Source: Platanthera guangdongensis
Lineage: Eukaryota; Streptophyta; Magnoliopsida; Asparagales; Orchidaceae
DNA length: 64,000 bases
Direction of reading: 5' to 3'
Assembly (NCBI GenBank): GCA_039583875.1
Contig: CM077151.1
Span: 116,020,609 to 116,084,608 of the forward strand
How positions within the stretch are numbered: position 1 is the stretch's first letter; every line of letters starts with the position of its first letter. The notes under the pieces were generated by a model. The model saw nothing but the letters and a program-made list of their open reading frames with translations. It made no database searches and was not told where the DNA came from. Both the position numbers and the translations under genes were made by a program. This document shows positions 43,084-54,129 of the stretch, piece after piece.

Positions 43084-45072
43084 TCGAAAAATATTTTGAA
43101 GGTATTTTTGTAGGATATAGTAGCCATAGTAAGGCATATAGGATTTTCAACAAGAAATCTCTGGTGGTAGAAGAGTCGATAAATGATGTATTTTATGAGA
43201 CCAACTTGCTTCATAGCAGCTCATCTATTGTTATTGGTGCAGATGCAGGTACTAGCTTCAAGGAGATAAGCTTGGATGAAGATCTCAAGCAAGAAGCTCC
43301 AAGCTCATTTAAATTCATTAATCTAGGCTTGGTGGATGAAGAACCTATAGAGGAAGAATTGCCTCAACCTACAGAGGCGACACTGGATGCTGCAGAGCCT
43401 ATTGGAAGAAGTGCAAGGAACCTAGTGCTCAGACAACTAAGACATCACCCAGCTGATCAGATCATTGGAGAGCCAGAGACAGTATTAGAACCAGACGAGG
43501 TACTACTAATGAAATTACTCATTTGAGTTTTCTGACTCAGGTTGAATTGAAGAAGTTTAAGGAAGCGAACAAAGATGCCTCTTGGATCATGGAAATACAA
43601 GAGGAGCTCAACCAGTTTGAACGATGCAAAGTCTGGGAGCTGGTACCCACACCAAAGGGAGAGAATGTTATTGGCACCAAATGGATATTCAGAAACAAGC
43701 TGGACGAACACGGAGTAATTATCAAGAATAATGCCAGGCATGTATCACAAGGTTATAGACAAGAAAAGGGGATCGGCTTTGACCAGACATTTGCTCCATT
43801 GGCTCGACTCGAGGCGATCAGGTTGTTTCTTACGCATGTTGCCCTCAAAGGCTTCACCGTCTACCAAATGGATGTGAAGTCAGCAATCCACAACGAGAAT
43901 CTGAAAGAGAAAGTATACGTAGCGCAACCCCCTGGTTTTGTAAATTCTCAATTCCCTGGTTACGTTTATTTTTTAAATAAAGCTTTATACGGGTTAAAGT
44001 AAGCTCCCCGAGCTTGCTATGAGACGTTGTCTAGCTTTCTTCTTGAGAATAAGTTCACTAGGGGAAAGATAGACATGACAATATTTCTTAGGGAAGTTAA
44101 AGACAAGATTCTGCTAGTATAAATCTATGTCGACGATATCATATTTGGCTCTATAAAAGATAAACTTTGCAAGAAATTTTCCAAACTTATGCAAAGGAAG
44201 TTTGAAATGAGCAGTATGAGCGAGCTAAAGTATTTCTTTGGACTTCAGGCGAAGCAATCTGAAGATAGAATTTTCATCTCTCAGATGAAGTTCACCAAGG
44301 AGCTTCTTAAGGAATTGGGAATGGAGAGTGCATCCTCTATGAGGAATCTAATGGGTTCAACTGTGTCTCTGGACAAGGATGAGAAAGGGAAACCTTTTGA
44401 TGAAACCAAGTACAGAAGTATAATTGGATCATTGCTCTACCTGACTGCTAGTAGGCCAGATATAATGTTCTCAACATGTGTCTGCACTAGATATCCGGTG
44501 AACACTAAGGAATCTCATTATGTCGCTGTAAATTGGATTTTAAGATACCTAAAGGTACACCTAATCTTGACTTATAGTACCCAAGAAGTAATGACATCGA
44601 GCTAATTGGCTTTTCAGATGCTGATTTTGTAGGTAGCATGAATGACAGAAAAAGAACTTTTGGGATGTACCAATTCCTCGAAAGACGGCTTATTTCTTGG
44701 AGCGCTAAGAAGCAGAATTGTGTGGTAACATCTACTGCAGAGTCAGAGTATATCTCTGAGGGTAGTTGTTGTGCATAGCTTCTATGGATAAGGAATCAAC
44801 TCGAAGATTATGACTTGAAATTTAGAGAAATTCTGATGTTTTGTAACTCCTCCAGTACCATAGCAATCATAAACAATCCAGTTTCCCACAGCCGGACCAA
44901 ACACATGTAGGTGTGCTACCACTTCATCGGGGAGCATATGGAGAATAAGGACATAGCCCTCAGGTATGTCCCGACGGACAAGCATGTTGTTGATATTTTT
45001 ACGAAGCCGCTGGACGAGACAAAGTTATCGTTATTCAAAACAGAGCTGGGTATGCTGAACAAGGACCCATGA
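43084..45072 (+). pseudogene. Sire-3 pol remnant: integrase tail, RT, RNase H
   Basis: It opens in the integrase C-terminal tail (KYFEGIFVGYSSHSKAYRIFN). A frameshift at about 43525 leads into [78 protein letters not shown] followed by TAA (44000-44002, expected Gln), and YVDDIIFGS near 44126 with TAA just before it. RNase H has [20 protein letters not shown], then after a frameshift at about 44600 GFSDADFVGSMNDRK, TSTAESEYISEGSCC, NPVSHSRTKHM and a final TGA at 45070-45072. It is more diverged from Sire-1/2 than they are from each other. Confidence 0.92.
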
Positions 45073-45329
45073 AGACGATCAAATTGGCAAAAATTGTCTC
45101 GGGATTGATTTCAACAAAGCAGGAATTTTTGCAAGTCAAATTCGGTGAATTTCAGTCAATTTGTCACATAATCATGCAATATTCGCCGAATCGGACTCCT
45201 CCAACAACAAATTTCGCCAAAACCTATTTAGGGCAAAATTTCAATTTACTTTATTGGATCTGAAGACTCGACGATCAAATTTGAGGTTCGAGCATTCTTC
45301 ATGCAATGTCAAAATCATATATATGTATT

Positions 45330-45739
45330 TATAAATAGAAAAGGCAGGGCACATTCACGGAACACGTCAAAACACGCCGACTCGTCGAACTGCAGCGATT
45401 CCGCCCCTTCGGCTTCTGGCACTCGCCAAATTCATTTCTTTATTCCCATTGAAGAATTCCTGCCGTGCGTGCGACTAGGGTTGTGCATCTTCCCCAAGTC
45501 CTTGCCGACAATCACATCTACACTCCCGCCGATCCCGCACAGTGGAATTTCCCGAACACCGATTGTCAATATTTCCTCAGTCTAGTACAGTGCGCTGCCG
45601 ATCCAGATATTCTTCGTTGCAGTTCAGTGCAGTTATTGAGAGTTACAGGAGCTTCAGTGTTCAGAGAACCTGTTCTACAACAATTCAACCCGTTTTCCAG
45701 ATTTTTGATTACCTGAAGTTCAGTGTTCCTTGATTTTCA
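45330..45739 (+). promoter_or_regulatory. Possible internal promoter before the Sire-3 post-pol ORF
   Basis: TATAAATA lies at 45330-45337, about 400 bases before the ATG at 45740. The intervening DNA is C/T-rich with no long ORF and includes GACTCGTCGAACTG. The arrangement parallels Sire-1 and Sire-2 although the sequence differs. Confidence 0.4.
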
Positions 45740-48584
45740 ATGGCTCCTAGAAGTACCAGTGGGTTACTAGGGGGAGGTGAGTTGGTTCACACCGTGTTTG
45801 CTCATACCTCTAATGAATTTCGGAATGTCATTCTCATGCTGGAGATAGCTGGAATCTCCTTCATCTTCGAACACCCCTGCAAGGTGCTGGAGAAGTAAGT
45901 TCTTGAATTTTTCCAGAATGCAAAGCTCAGATGTGAAGATTAAGTGATAAAGAGCAAAGTTTAAAAGTACAAGGTCAAAGTGAAAGCTTCTCATCTATCC
46001 AAGTATCTGTGGAATCTAGTCTATGAAGAGGCCGATTACCTAGATGAAGATGATTTCACTAGGGCCCTGCTATTTTGTAGTTTGCCCCGGGGCACCAAGA
46101 CCATCAAGCGCAAAGGGATGAATGAGGAAGGCAAGCTCCTCTCCGACATCATTAGCAAGGTGCTGATCTGCAAGACCGACTCACATGACTACCTTTATAC
46201 AAACATGTTCAAAGTGCTCGTCGCTATAATCTACAGGAAGATGTTATATTTGGGTGTGTTGCTGTTTGACAAGATAAAGGATAGCCTACAAACTCCCAAC
46301 TTTGGGAGGATTATCAGCATATACCTGAAACAACTGGATGGTGATAGGTTTAATATGACCAAAGGCGTTCCTATTCATGATCTGAAGAAAATCGACTCCA
46401 CAATCTTCACTCAATGGTATAGGAGGATCATCCAGAGAGGGGGAGCCCCAGTACCCCTAGTGGACAAGGAAGAACATGTTCCTGATGATAAGATTCCTTC
46501 ACCACACCCTAGTGAGATTCCTGATAGTTTGAGTGTATGAATTGTGGGGGAGTCAGTGATCCCAGATTTAGTTACAGCTAGAGTGATTTTAGTTCCAGAT
46601 ACAGTTCAGTTTTAGTGGCCCCTGATATAGTGCTTCCAGACTCAGAGTCAGTGGATCTCCTAGCAGAGGTTACTGCTATTGGTGTTGCTGCTGTTACTGA
46701 GGTTCAAACAGTTGAGGATACAAAAGTGCATGTTGAGGAAGTGGATCCAGCTCCTTCAGAGCATGATGAGGATGCTGATGATGTTTGATGATAGTGCTGA
46801 TGATAATAATGATCTTCCAGCTACTGATTATGAGTTAGAGACTGCCACTAATGAGAATATGCTGCTTCCTGACAAGCCTACTGCCTCTAATGTTGCCAGT
46901 GATGCCATAGTTGTTTCAGAGCCGATGGTTGTGGACAATCAGATAGTTCCTCTCCCCGAGATGATCACCTCTATAGTGTCTGAGGGGGAGACAACTCCAT
47001 CCCGAATATTTGTCTCCAGTGAGGTTGCCAAAATTATGCGAAACCTGGACAAGAGACTAGGCAGTATACCGATGTTGCCCGAAGATGTAGTTGATCTTTT
47101 TGCTGAGGAAGGAGCTGCAGATGTGCATGCACCTACCATTGGTGCTGAGGAACCAAGTTTGATTTCTGCAAATGATTCTATTCCAGTGCTGCCAGATCTT
47201 CCAAGCTCAAGTTCAAGTGATAAGATTCTGAAAGCCGTTGAAGCCATGCCAGCAAAGCAACAAGCACAGTTCCATGCCTCATTGGAGAAAGTGGTTAAAC
47301 AAGTCAAACAATTAGAGAAGTTTTTGCTAGATGGGCTTGCTGAAGTTTAAGTTAAATTTGATAAGCTAGAGGCCAGATTTGACTCAAAGTATAAAGAGGC
47401 TGCAACTGTAGTATATCTTATGATGAGAGGACTTAATCACAACGAAGGTGTAACGGCCTCCCCACCCTATGGCTCGAAAGGACGGCCGCTGGCACCCCCA
47501 GCACCACGCTCTAAAGAGTTAAGCCTAACCATGTCTGCATACCATGCACCCCAACCCCTCTCCATCCACAGGAGGGTTGTTGAGGCCGAGTGATGAGGAG
47601 TGGTTTGAAAACTCCTTATGAAGGAGGTCAAGGGTTTGATCCCTGGCCTCAACAACCTGCCTGTGGATGTAGAGGGGTTAGGGTGCTTGGTTTGCAGACC
47701 TGGTTAGGCTGAACCCTTTCGAGCGTGGTGCTGGGGGTACCGACAGACGACCTTTCGAGCCATGGGCTGGGGAGGCCGTTATTGAAGGAGTACTGAAAAC
47801 TGTTGACACAGACAACCTCTCTTTGATCGAGGCCCATAATAGATCAATGACACATTATGACTCTTTCCTGAAATCTTATGCCAATGCAATTGCTGCAGAA
47901 GCCAAAAAGGGGGAGGATGCCATTACAACTAAGGTTGTCGATGTTGAAAAGTTTATGAACGATCAATTCAAACAAACCAATGATTATAGCTATGACAACA
48001 CTGTGTGGTTACATGGAAAGCTATTCCCTCCTCCAGTTCCTGCTGAGCCTGTTCATGTTGACATCCATATGGCTGAGCCTGGTTATGATGATGTTTATCC
48101 GGCTCCGGATTACACTCAATACAGGACAGACTCACAGGGCTTCTCTCAGGCTTATGGTGCTGCTGCTGTGATTCCAGATGTTCAAGATGCTACTAATGCT
48201 GCTATTGTTGCGTTCTCAGAGGCTCAGGTTCTCAAGAAATGAAAATTTGGAGAAGGTACTTCCGAAGTCAGACTAGAACCGGACAGGCTAGCTCAAGTCA
48301 GAGAAGGGCCTAACTGTGAAATGGATGAAGTTTGGATCCCAACTTCAAAAGGAATTATCTGGGACACCTTTGCCTTGTACGAGCTCGGAGCGGAGAATCA
48401 TCAGTATCATTATAGTTCAGAAGAATGGAACAGATACAAAGAAGCATGCACCAGGAGGAGGATTCATTTCCGGAAGTATAATAATGTTGATCCTATGCCT
48501 CCTCCTCCTCCTCCAAAGTATCATCCTAAGCCCAGAGAATATTGTGAGAGACAGCTGTTGAAGAGAAAGAACAAGAATATCTAA
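45740..48584 (+). pseudogene. Sire-3 post-pol ORF, broken and carrying a MITE
   Basis: Readable pieces: ATG at 45740 (MAPRSTSGLLGGGELVHTVF) with stops at about 45896-45965; 45980-46540 (YLWNLVYEEADYLDEDDFTRA, FDKIKDSLQTPNFGRIISIYL, which parallels FGRILGVFLQNK of Sire-1/2); a frameshifted acidic region; 46790-47350 (VKQVKQLEKFLLDGLAEV, coiled-coil-like); the MITE at 47451-47781; 47823-48242 and 48321-48584, ending with PPPPPPKYHPKPREYCERQ and a basic tail. The overall plan (N-terminal globular domain, low-complexity middle, Pro-rich then basic C-terminus) matches the post-pol protein of Sire-1/2 despite little identity. No signal peptide or membrane segment seen. Function unknown. Confidence 0.7.
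47451..47781. mobile_element. 331-bp foldback MITE with 137-bp inverted repeats
   Basis: The left arm 47451-47587 starts TAACGGCCTCCCCA and ends GGTTGTTGAGGCC. The right arm 47645-47781 is its reverse complement with scattered mismatches (about 85% by eye). The 57-base loop and inner arm ends contain GGCCGAGTGATGAGG and GGTTTGATCCC, similar to tRNA A and B boxes. Flanks ACGAAGGTG and TTGAAGGAG (9 bp, 6 matches) may be a degraded Mutator-size target duplication. It interrupts the Sire-3 post-pol ORF, so it is younger than Sire-3. Confidence 0.8.
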
Positions 48585-48787
48585 ATTAGTATATATATTT
48601 CATTGTTGTGTGTTGTGGGCTGCCCTCCCTAATCTAAAATACTTTTGATATATATATTTGATTTATTTAATTATCTTGGAATGCACACTGATATCTTTTT
48701 AATTCCATTTATCTTTTCAAGTCTTAATATAAAATTATTTGGTATCTGCAATTCACCTAAGCTTGTAGGATTTTGGTTTCTTCAAAT

Positions 48788-48797
48788 TGGTGGAGAT
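48788..48797 (+). promoter_or_regulatory. Sire-3 polypurine tract
   Basis: GGTGGAGAT-type purine stretch directly before TGTTGGGTATTG. Confidence 0.75.
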
Positions 48798-50259
48798 TGT
48801 TGGGTATTGTATCCACAATAACCCTTATTTGAATAAGGGTCCAGTCAAGCTAAGATGAATTGAGTTTGTATTTGATATTGCATTTTAGTTATGTACATGC
48901 ATGTTATAATACCAAGTACACAGCAATGTCAGGTTACAGTGGGTCAGTATACACAGGACTACACAATGTAATCCCTCATTGTGTAGGCCATCGTGTTGAC
49001 TCATGTGTAATCTCTCTTTTGGGGTGTACTTTTATCCAAAGTATAGGAGAAGGATCAAGGAAGGACAAAGACCAGGAGTCAGAAATGGAGAATTTTACCT
49101 AAGTAAAATTCAGCGAGTATGGTGAGTCATACACGTCGAATTCTTCAAGTATCCCCTTGATACTCGCCGAATTCGTCGTGTATGCTTCCCGATACCCGTC
49201 AAATTCATCGTATATACTTAGGGAAATTCGCATAAAAGCAGAAAATTCGCCAAGGTAAATTCGTCGAGTATCACTGGTGATACTCGCCGAATTCATCGAG
49301 TATCACTAGCGATACTCACCGAATTCGACAAGTATCCCAGATGATACTCGTCGGGTATGTCGAGCCATATGTCGACTTTTCTGAAATTCTGTCCAAGGCT
49401 TTTTGATGTATATCATCATCTTATTGAGCGAGTATCAATTCGATATTCGACGAATTTCGTCGAAAAAGACTTGTCGTTTTCTCTGTTTTTTCTCTGGTTC
49501 AGATTTCGTCGGCCATGCACAGTAAAAGCTAGGGTTCATTTTTGGAAAATCTTTTATGGTCGTTATTGCGAGTCCTCCTATATATATGATAGTATCATTT
49601 TCGAAATACCAAATCTTAACACAATTGATTTTTTGAATTTCAAAAACTTCACGATATAGAACTCGTCGACCGCAGACTAAAAGTTTTGCGAAATTCTTCT
49701 GTTTGGCTGCAGCTTTGTCGATCGTCTATTTCACTGACGTTTTAGATTTGATTATTTCATCTTTCAAGATTTGTTCTACTCCTGTCCAAGCTGGTTGAAG
49801 ATCCAAGATCCATGGTTCAAGATCCAAAGATTCCAAGTTTCCGAGTTCTCCAAGATTCAAAGATCACCGTTCCAAGAACGTCAGATCAAGATTTATTGTA
49901 GATCTGTTTGAGGATCGAGAGTGTAGATCCGGTTGTGGATCGAGTTTGTAGATTCGGTTTGCGGATCGTGTCGTAGGAGAGTTTGTTCTCCGAGTTGTAG
50001 GAGCGTTGTCTCTGAGGTGTAGCAGTTGTGACTCTGGGGTGTAAGATTTGACAAAATCTAAGTTTGGTGAAGTAGCAGAATGTGCCCTTCATGCGAGATA
50101 GGAGAGGCGGGACAGTGGACGTACCCAACTCGGGGAACCACTATAAAATCTCTGCTTTTGTGTGCTTGTTATTTAAGATTATTTTTATTCCGCAAAAATA
50201 TCCAAACATCACCTATTCACCCCCCTCTAGGTAATTTAGGTTGATGCTAGATAATTTCA
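48798..50259 (+). repeat. Sire-3 3' LTR (1462 bp)
   Basis: TGTTGGGTATTGTATCC to GATAATTTCA. It has a dyad array at 49105-49465, the conserved block GGGGAACCACTATAAAATC with TATAAAA at 50142-50148, and TATTCACCCCCCTCTAGGT near the end. Gypsy-2 integrase resumes at 50260. Confidence 0.93.
49105..49465. repeat. Dyad repeats GATACTCGCCGAATTC/TCGAGTATCAC in Sire-3 LTR
   Basis: About seven inverted pairs of GATACTCGCCGAATT and AATTCGTCGAGTATC. The half-site AATTCGTCGAGTATCA (49258-49273) occurs exactly in the Gypsy-2 LTR at 52410-52425. Confidence 0.88.
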
Positions 50260-50961
50260 AAGGCATTGCAGAACTCCTGTGTTTTGGGCTGAGGTTGGTG
50301 AGAGACCGTTGTTGGGCCCTGAAGCGTTAGAAGAAATGGATATTTTTGTTAAGCATATTCGAAAGAAGTTTCAAATAGCTGAAGAGCGTTACGAGAAAAA
50401 CGCAAATCGGCGTAGGACTGATTTGGAGTTTGTTGTTGGGGACATGGTTTTTCTTAAGGTTTCCCCTATGTTTGGCGTTAAGAGGTTTGGTAAGAACCAT
50501 AAATTTGACCATAGGTATGTGGGACCTTTTAAAGTTGTTGAGCGGAGTGGTATGTCATCTTATATGCTGGATTTGCTTTCAAATTTTCTAGGTGTACATG
50601 ATATTTTCCACATAAGCCAATTCCGAAAGTGTGTGCTGAGCGATAGGCAAATTCTTGATGTTGTGCCCCACTTGCTTCACAATCTTTCGTATGTGGACGT
50701 GTCTGTTTGTGTTTTGGATACTCAAGATCGGGTATTGCGAGGAAGAAAATACACATGGTTAAAGTTTTGTGGAAGAACCAAGACGTGGAGAGGGCGACTT
50801 GGGAGTTGGAGTCAGCTATGAGGGAGGCTCATCCTCATCTATTCTCTTGATGTTTTTGGTAAGTGTTTTCCTTCATAGAATATGTTTGTTTTTCTTCTGT
50901 ATTGGATTTGATTATATTTATGTTAAGTTTCAAGACGAAACTTCCTTTTAGGAGGGGTGGC
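50260..50961 (+). pseudogene. Gypsy-2 integrase C-terminus and 3' end
   Basis: Continues from 42773: RTPVFWAEVGERPLLGPE, VKHIRKKFQIAEERYEKNAN, LEFVVGDMVFLKVSPMFGV, KFDHRYVGPFKVVER, LLSNFLGVHDIFHISQFRKC. A -1 shift near 50755 leads to VKVLWKNQDVERATWELE, a chromodomain-like end. A 3' untranslated stretch with a polypurine tract (TTTTAGGAGGGGTGGC, about 50947-50961) precedes the LTR. Confidence 0.88.
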
Positions 50962-52428
50962 TATAACACCCCTGATTTTTCGATGTTTATTTTAATTCTC
51001 ATAGTGAATTATTTTTGACGTCAGGGCGTTACGCTGACGCATAGTTAGCATGTGTCATTTGTTGGATCATGGGTTTGCTCAATGGGTTTTCCTATGTGGG
51101 TGTTTTGTTTTGGTTGTGCACCTTCCCGCGTGAGTCGGGTCTGTTTTGGTGACTCGGTGGAGCTTTTTATAGGGGTGTGATGGCGTTTTGCCTTCGGGTG
51201 GTGTTTTAACCGGGCTTGGTTGGTCGGATTTGGATTTCAACTTCGTTGTTAGATTCGTAGTGTCAGTATTTAGCTATGGTGAGAATTTCGTAAAATTCCG
51301 AGTTGATATGGATTTCAAGTCGTTTTGGCAATATTCTAATTATTTAATAATATATATTATAATTATGAGTATAAATAGGAAATCGGTCAAAATGAAAACC
51401 CTACCTTTACCGGTCATCTTCTTCCTAAACCCGAGCGGCAGCTTTTTCATGAGAGAAGTAGACGTCGGACTTCGCGTGCGTTTCGACCGGCAATAGGAGA
51501 GATCCGGTGGCCATTTTCGTCGCTGGAGTAGAGATTCGGAAAGCTCTCGCCGAGATGTACCCGATCGTGGTAATTTTTTCTCGATTACTCGATTTTTAGG
51601 CTTTAGGGTTAGCGATTTTGACATCTTTTCTCCTTCATATGTTTCAGGAAACGTTGCTCGGGCCTTTTCATGGCCGATCCTTGTCACGATGCGAGCGGGC
51701 GGCGATCTTTTTTCGAAGATTCAAGGTATGTGGAATTTCCCCCTTGCATGTCTGTTTTCTTGCTTGTTTTTATTCCCTTCCTTCCTCCTCCCTAAGAGAG
51801 TAGGGTTAGTGTAGGTTGAACCATAGAAGATCCCATAGAGTAGGGAAGGTTTTCGGCCAAATTTAAAGAATAGGTTTATGGGGCTAAGTAGAATTCAGCG
51901 AGTTGGGGAATGCAGGATTCGTCGAATATGAACTATAAAATTTGTCGAGTGTGATAGTTTAGCTGAGTAGAATTCTGCGTGTATTGCTGAGTGAAATTCG
52001 TCGGGTATGGAGGGATTTAGTCTTAGTATAATTCGACATATATACTGGGTGGAATTCATTGAGTATGAATTAGGGGGTAGGAATTCGTTAAGGTAAATTC
52101 GTCAAGTATCTAGGCATCGAGTTCGTCGAGTATTGACGGGCGTTGCATTGAGTGAAGGAATAAGGCATTGAGTAAACCAGACGAAACATTGAGTATGGAC
52201 AAGTATAGAAGGTTAGTCTAACTGTAATTCGACGAGTAATGTTACGTAATTCGCCGTGTATCGATTAGGATTCAGCGACTATTGTTGAAAGTGTTGTTAA
52301 CGCATATTCACTGTGTATCAGAGTAATTCGTCAAATATCGACTGGCCGATGTGTCGAGTAAAGTAGTAATTCGCCTAGTATCGCAGGACCGATTCACCGT
52401 GTATTGTGCAATTCGTCGAGTATCATTG
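50962..52428 (+). repeat. Gypsy-2 3' LTR, left part
   Basis: It starts TATAACACCCCTGA (probably once TGTAACACC) after the polypurine tract. It carries a non-coding region with AGTATAAATAGG near 51367 as a possible promoter, AAACCCTACC after it, and a repeat array from about 51890. Sire-2 inserted at 52428/52429; the rest of the LTR lies beyond the window. Confidence 0.75.
51890..52428. repeat. AATTCGTCGAGTAT-type repeats in Gypsy-2 LTR
   Basis: Irregular repeats, about every 25-35 bases, of AATTCGTCGAGTAT, GAATTCGTCAAGTATC and related words, some inverted. The unit is the same as in the Sire-3 LTR although the two elements belong to different superfamilies. Confidence 0.82.
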
Positions 52429-53998
52429 TGTTGGAACACCCTATTACTAATTTGGGTCAGGATCACTGTCTTTAGGAAACATGTTGTTGACCTCCTGTAT
52501 AGCTCTAAAGGTCAATTAGATTTGAGTCTAAGGGTTAGTACTTAGGTTTGAAAGCTGCCCTCAAGACCAGGATTTTCAGTTTGAGACTAAGTCATATCGT
52601 CTAGCTCAGTACGACGAATCGTCGAACTCCAATCGACGATCGTCTAGCTCAACTTCGACAGATCGTCGAACTCCATTCGACGATCGCTGAGCTCAACTTC
52701 AACAAATCATCGAACTCCATTCGACGATCTGCGAGCTCAGTTCGACGATCTTGACTCTGTATTGATTCTCTATCTCTGAGCTCAATTCGACGATAGTTGA
52801 GCTCAGATCGACGATTTCTGTTGCTGTCTAAGTCCAAATCGCTGAGCTCAGTTCGACGATAGCAGAGCTCAGTTCGACATTTTTCTGATGACTTCAAGGA
52901 TTTTCAAGATTCAAATTCAGAACAGTTAAGGATTTATTCAGCAATTAATTCAGAAGATGTTCTAGCCGTTTTCATTTATTCTGGACCAAGTTTCAAGGGA
53001 TTATCAAGGAATGTTTCTTTGGACTTTCCCCCAGAAGACAATTGCAATTAAGGAAGTCAATTAATGACATGCCAATGACTATTCTTGACAGATGAATTTC
53101 TATTCAGAACCAGAGAATAAAATATAAGTTTTTTTTGAATCTCAAATACACAACAGACAGACAGCAAAAATAAGCAGAACAAGAAGAAGAAGAACAAAAA
53201 CATTCTCTCTCTCAAAGAATTCATACAAGAACACACACCAAAGGAGATCAACAAATATGAAATCTTCAGATCCCCTTTGCTTCAAGTGTTCAAGGCCAAC
53301 ATCTTTCAAAGACTCCAGACACCTAACATTTCAGCTGTTGCTGAAATCATCATTTGCCGGAGATCAACTTCTGAAGGCCTATCACCCTACAGTAAAGCTT
53401 CATTTCCTGAACATCTCAAGAACTCAGGGGGAGCTTTGACAACATGAAATCCACATAGTCTTCTCAGGTGTTCTGAGAAAGAGAAGACTTCCATAACTCT
53501 CTCATCCCCATCTCTATAAAGGGTTTCTCAAACTCCCTTCAAAAGCTTGAGCTTGGTTTTTGAGCACCTTATCAAAAGCTCATTGGTGGCAAGACACCTG
53601 ATCAAAAAATCTGATTTGGTTTTTGAGCACCTTATCAAAAGCTCATTGGTGCCCAGGACACCTGATCAACTCATCCTGCAGTGGATTCCTACCTAGGGTG
53701 GTAGAAGAGTGGATGTACCCAAGTTTAGGGGAACCACTATAGCTCCTTATGTCTTCTGGCTTGCTTGTCTTTATCTTTTGTTTCTGGCTGTGATTGTTTT
53801 GTGATTAGTTTAGATCTGTGATTGTTTTGTGATTAGTTTAGATCTGTGATTAATTTCTGTTGTAGGTTATTTTGTGATTAGATTTAATAGTTGCTTCCCT
53901 GTTCACTCAAAATTACAACAATTGCTGTAAAAAGTTTTCAAGCACCATATACTCTATTCACCCCCCTCTAGAGTATATCAGATCTAGCTGCACTTTCA
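52429..53998 (+). repeat. Sire-2 5' LTR (1570 bp)
   Basis: TGTTGGAACACCC to GCACTTTCA. Dyad array at 52590-52885, roughly 70-bp duplication around 53556-53670 (as in Sire-1), conserved GGGGAACCACTATAG block at about 53729-53742, a local duplication of TTTTGTGATTAGTTTAGATC near 53798 and 53828, and ATTCACCCCCCTCTAGAG near the end. Confidence 0.95.
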
Positions 53999-54000
53999 AT

Positions 54001-54012
54001 TGGTATCAGAGC
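54001..54012 (+). promoter_or_regulatory. Sire-2 primer binding site (tRNA-iMet)
   Basis: TGGTATCAGAGC two bases after the LTR end is complementary to the 3' end of initiator Met tRNA, the usual primer of Ty1/copia elements. Confidence 0.95.
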
Positions 54013-54129
54013 GAGGTTGGTTAAACATACCACACCTTGGTGGTTGCACAGGCTAACATCTGAACCCAAAGATCCCTAGTTAGATCTGCTTTCTATAGAT
54101 TTTATTATTAGATTATTTATTCACCAATC

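Larger units (their letters stand above)
42774..50259 (+). mobile_element. Sire-3: Sirevirus-type Ty1/copia element with large 5' deletion
   Basis: A 5' LTR fragment (42774-43083) is joined directly to pol just before RT, then RT, RNase H, post-pol ORF with a MITE in it, polypurine tract and a full 3' LTR (48798-50259). The target duplication is GAGGC (42769-42773) against AAGGC (50260-50264). The Gypsy-2 integrase reads on across it (FEALYRR then RTPVFWAEVGERPLLGPE), which proves the insertion point. Confidence 0.93.
36350..52428 (+). mobile_element. Gypsy-2: degraded chromovirus-type Ty3/gypsy element
   Basis: Order: LTR region, primer site (37493), leader, gag (38173-39170), protease (39495), RT/RNase H (about 40020-41900, with a mosaic duplication), integrase (about 42090-42773 and 50260-50860), 3' LTR start (50962). 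Sire-3 interrupts integrase and Sire-2 interrupts the 3' LTR, so the element continues to the right of the window. The pol order and the chromodomain-like end (VKVLWKNQDVERATWELE) make it a chromovirus of Tekay type. Many stops and frameshifts. Confidence 0.85.

Noticed and set aside
47584..47645. A tRNA gene in the MITE centre
   Set aside because: A and B box-like words are present but arms and anticodon stem do not fold convincingly; reported only as tRNA-like.
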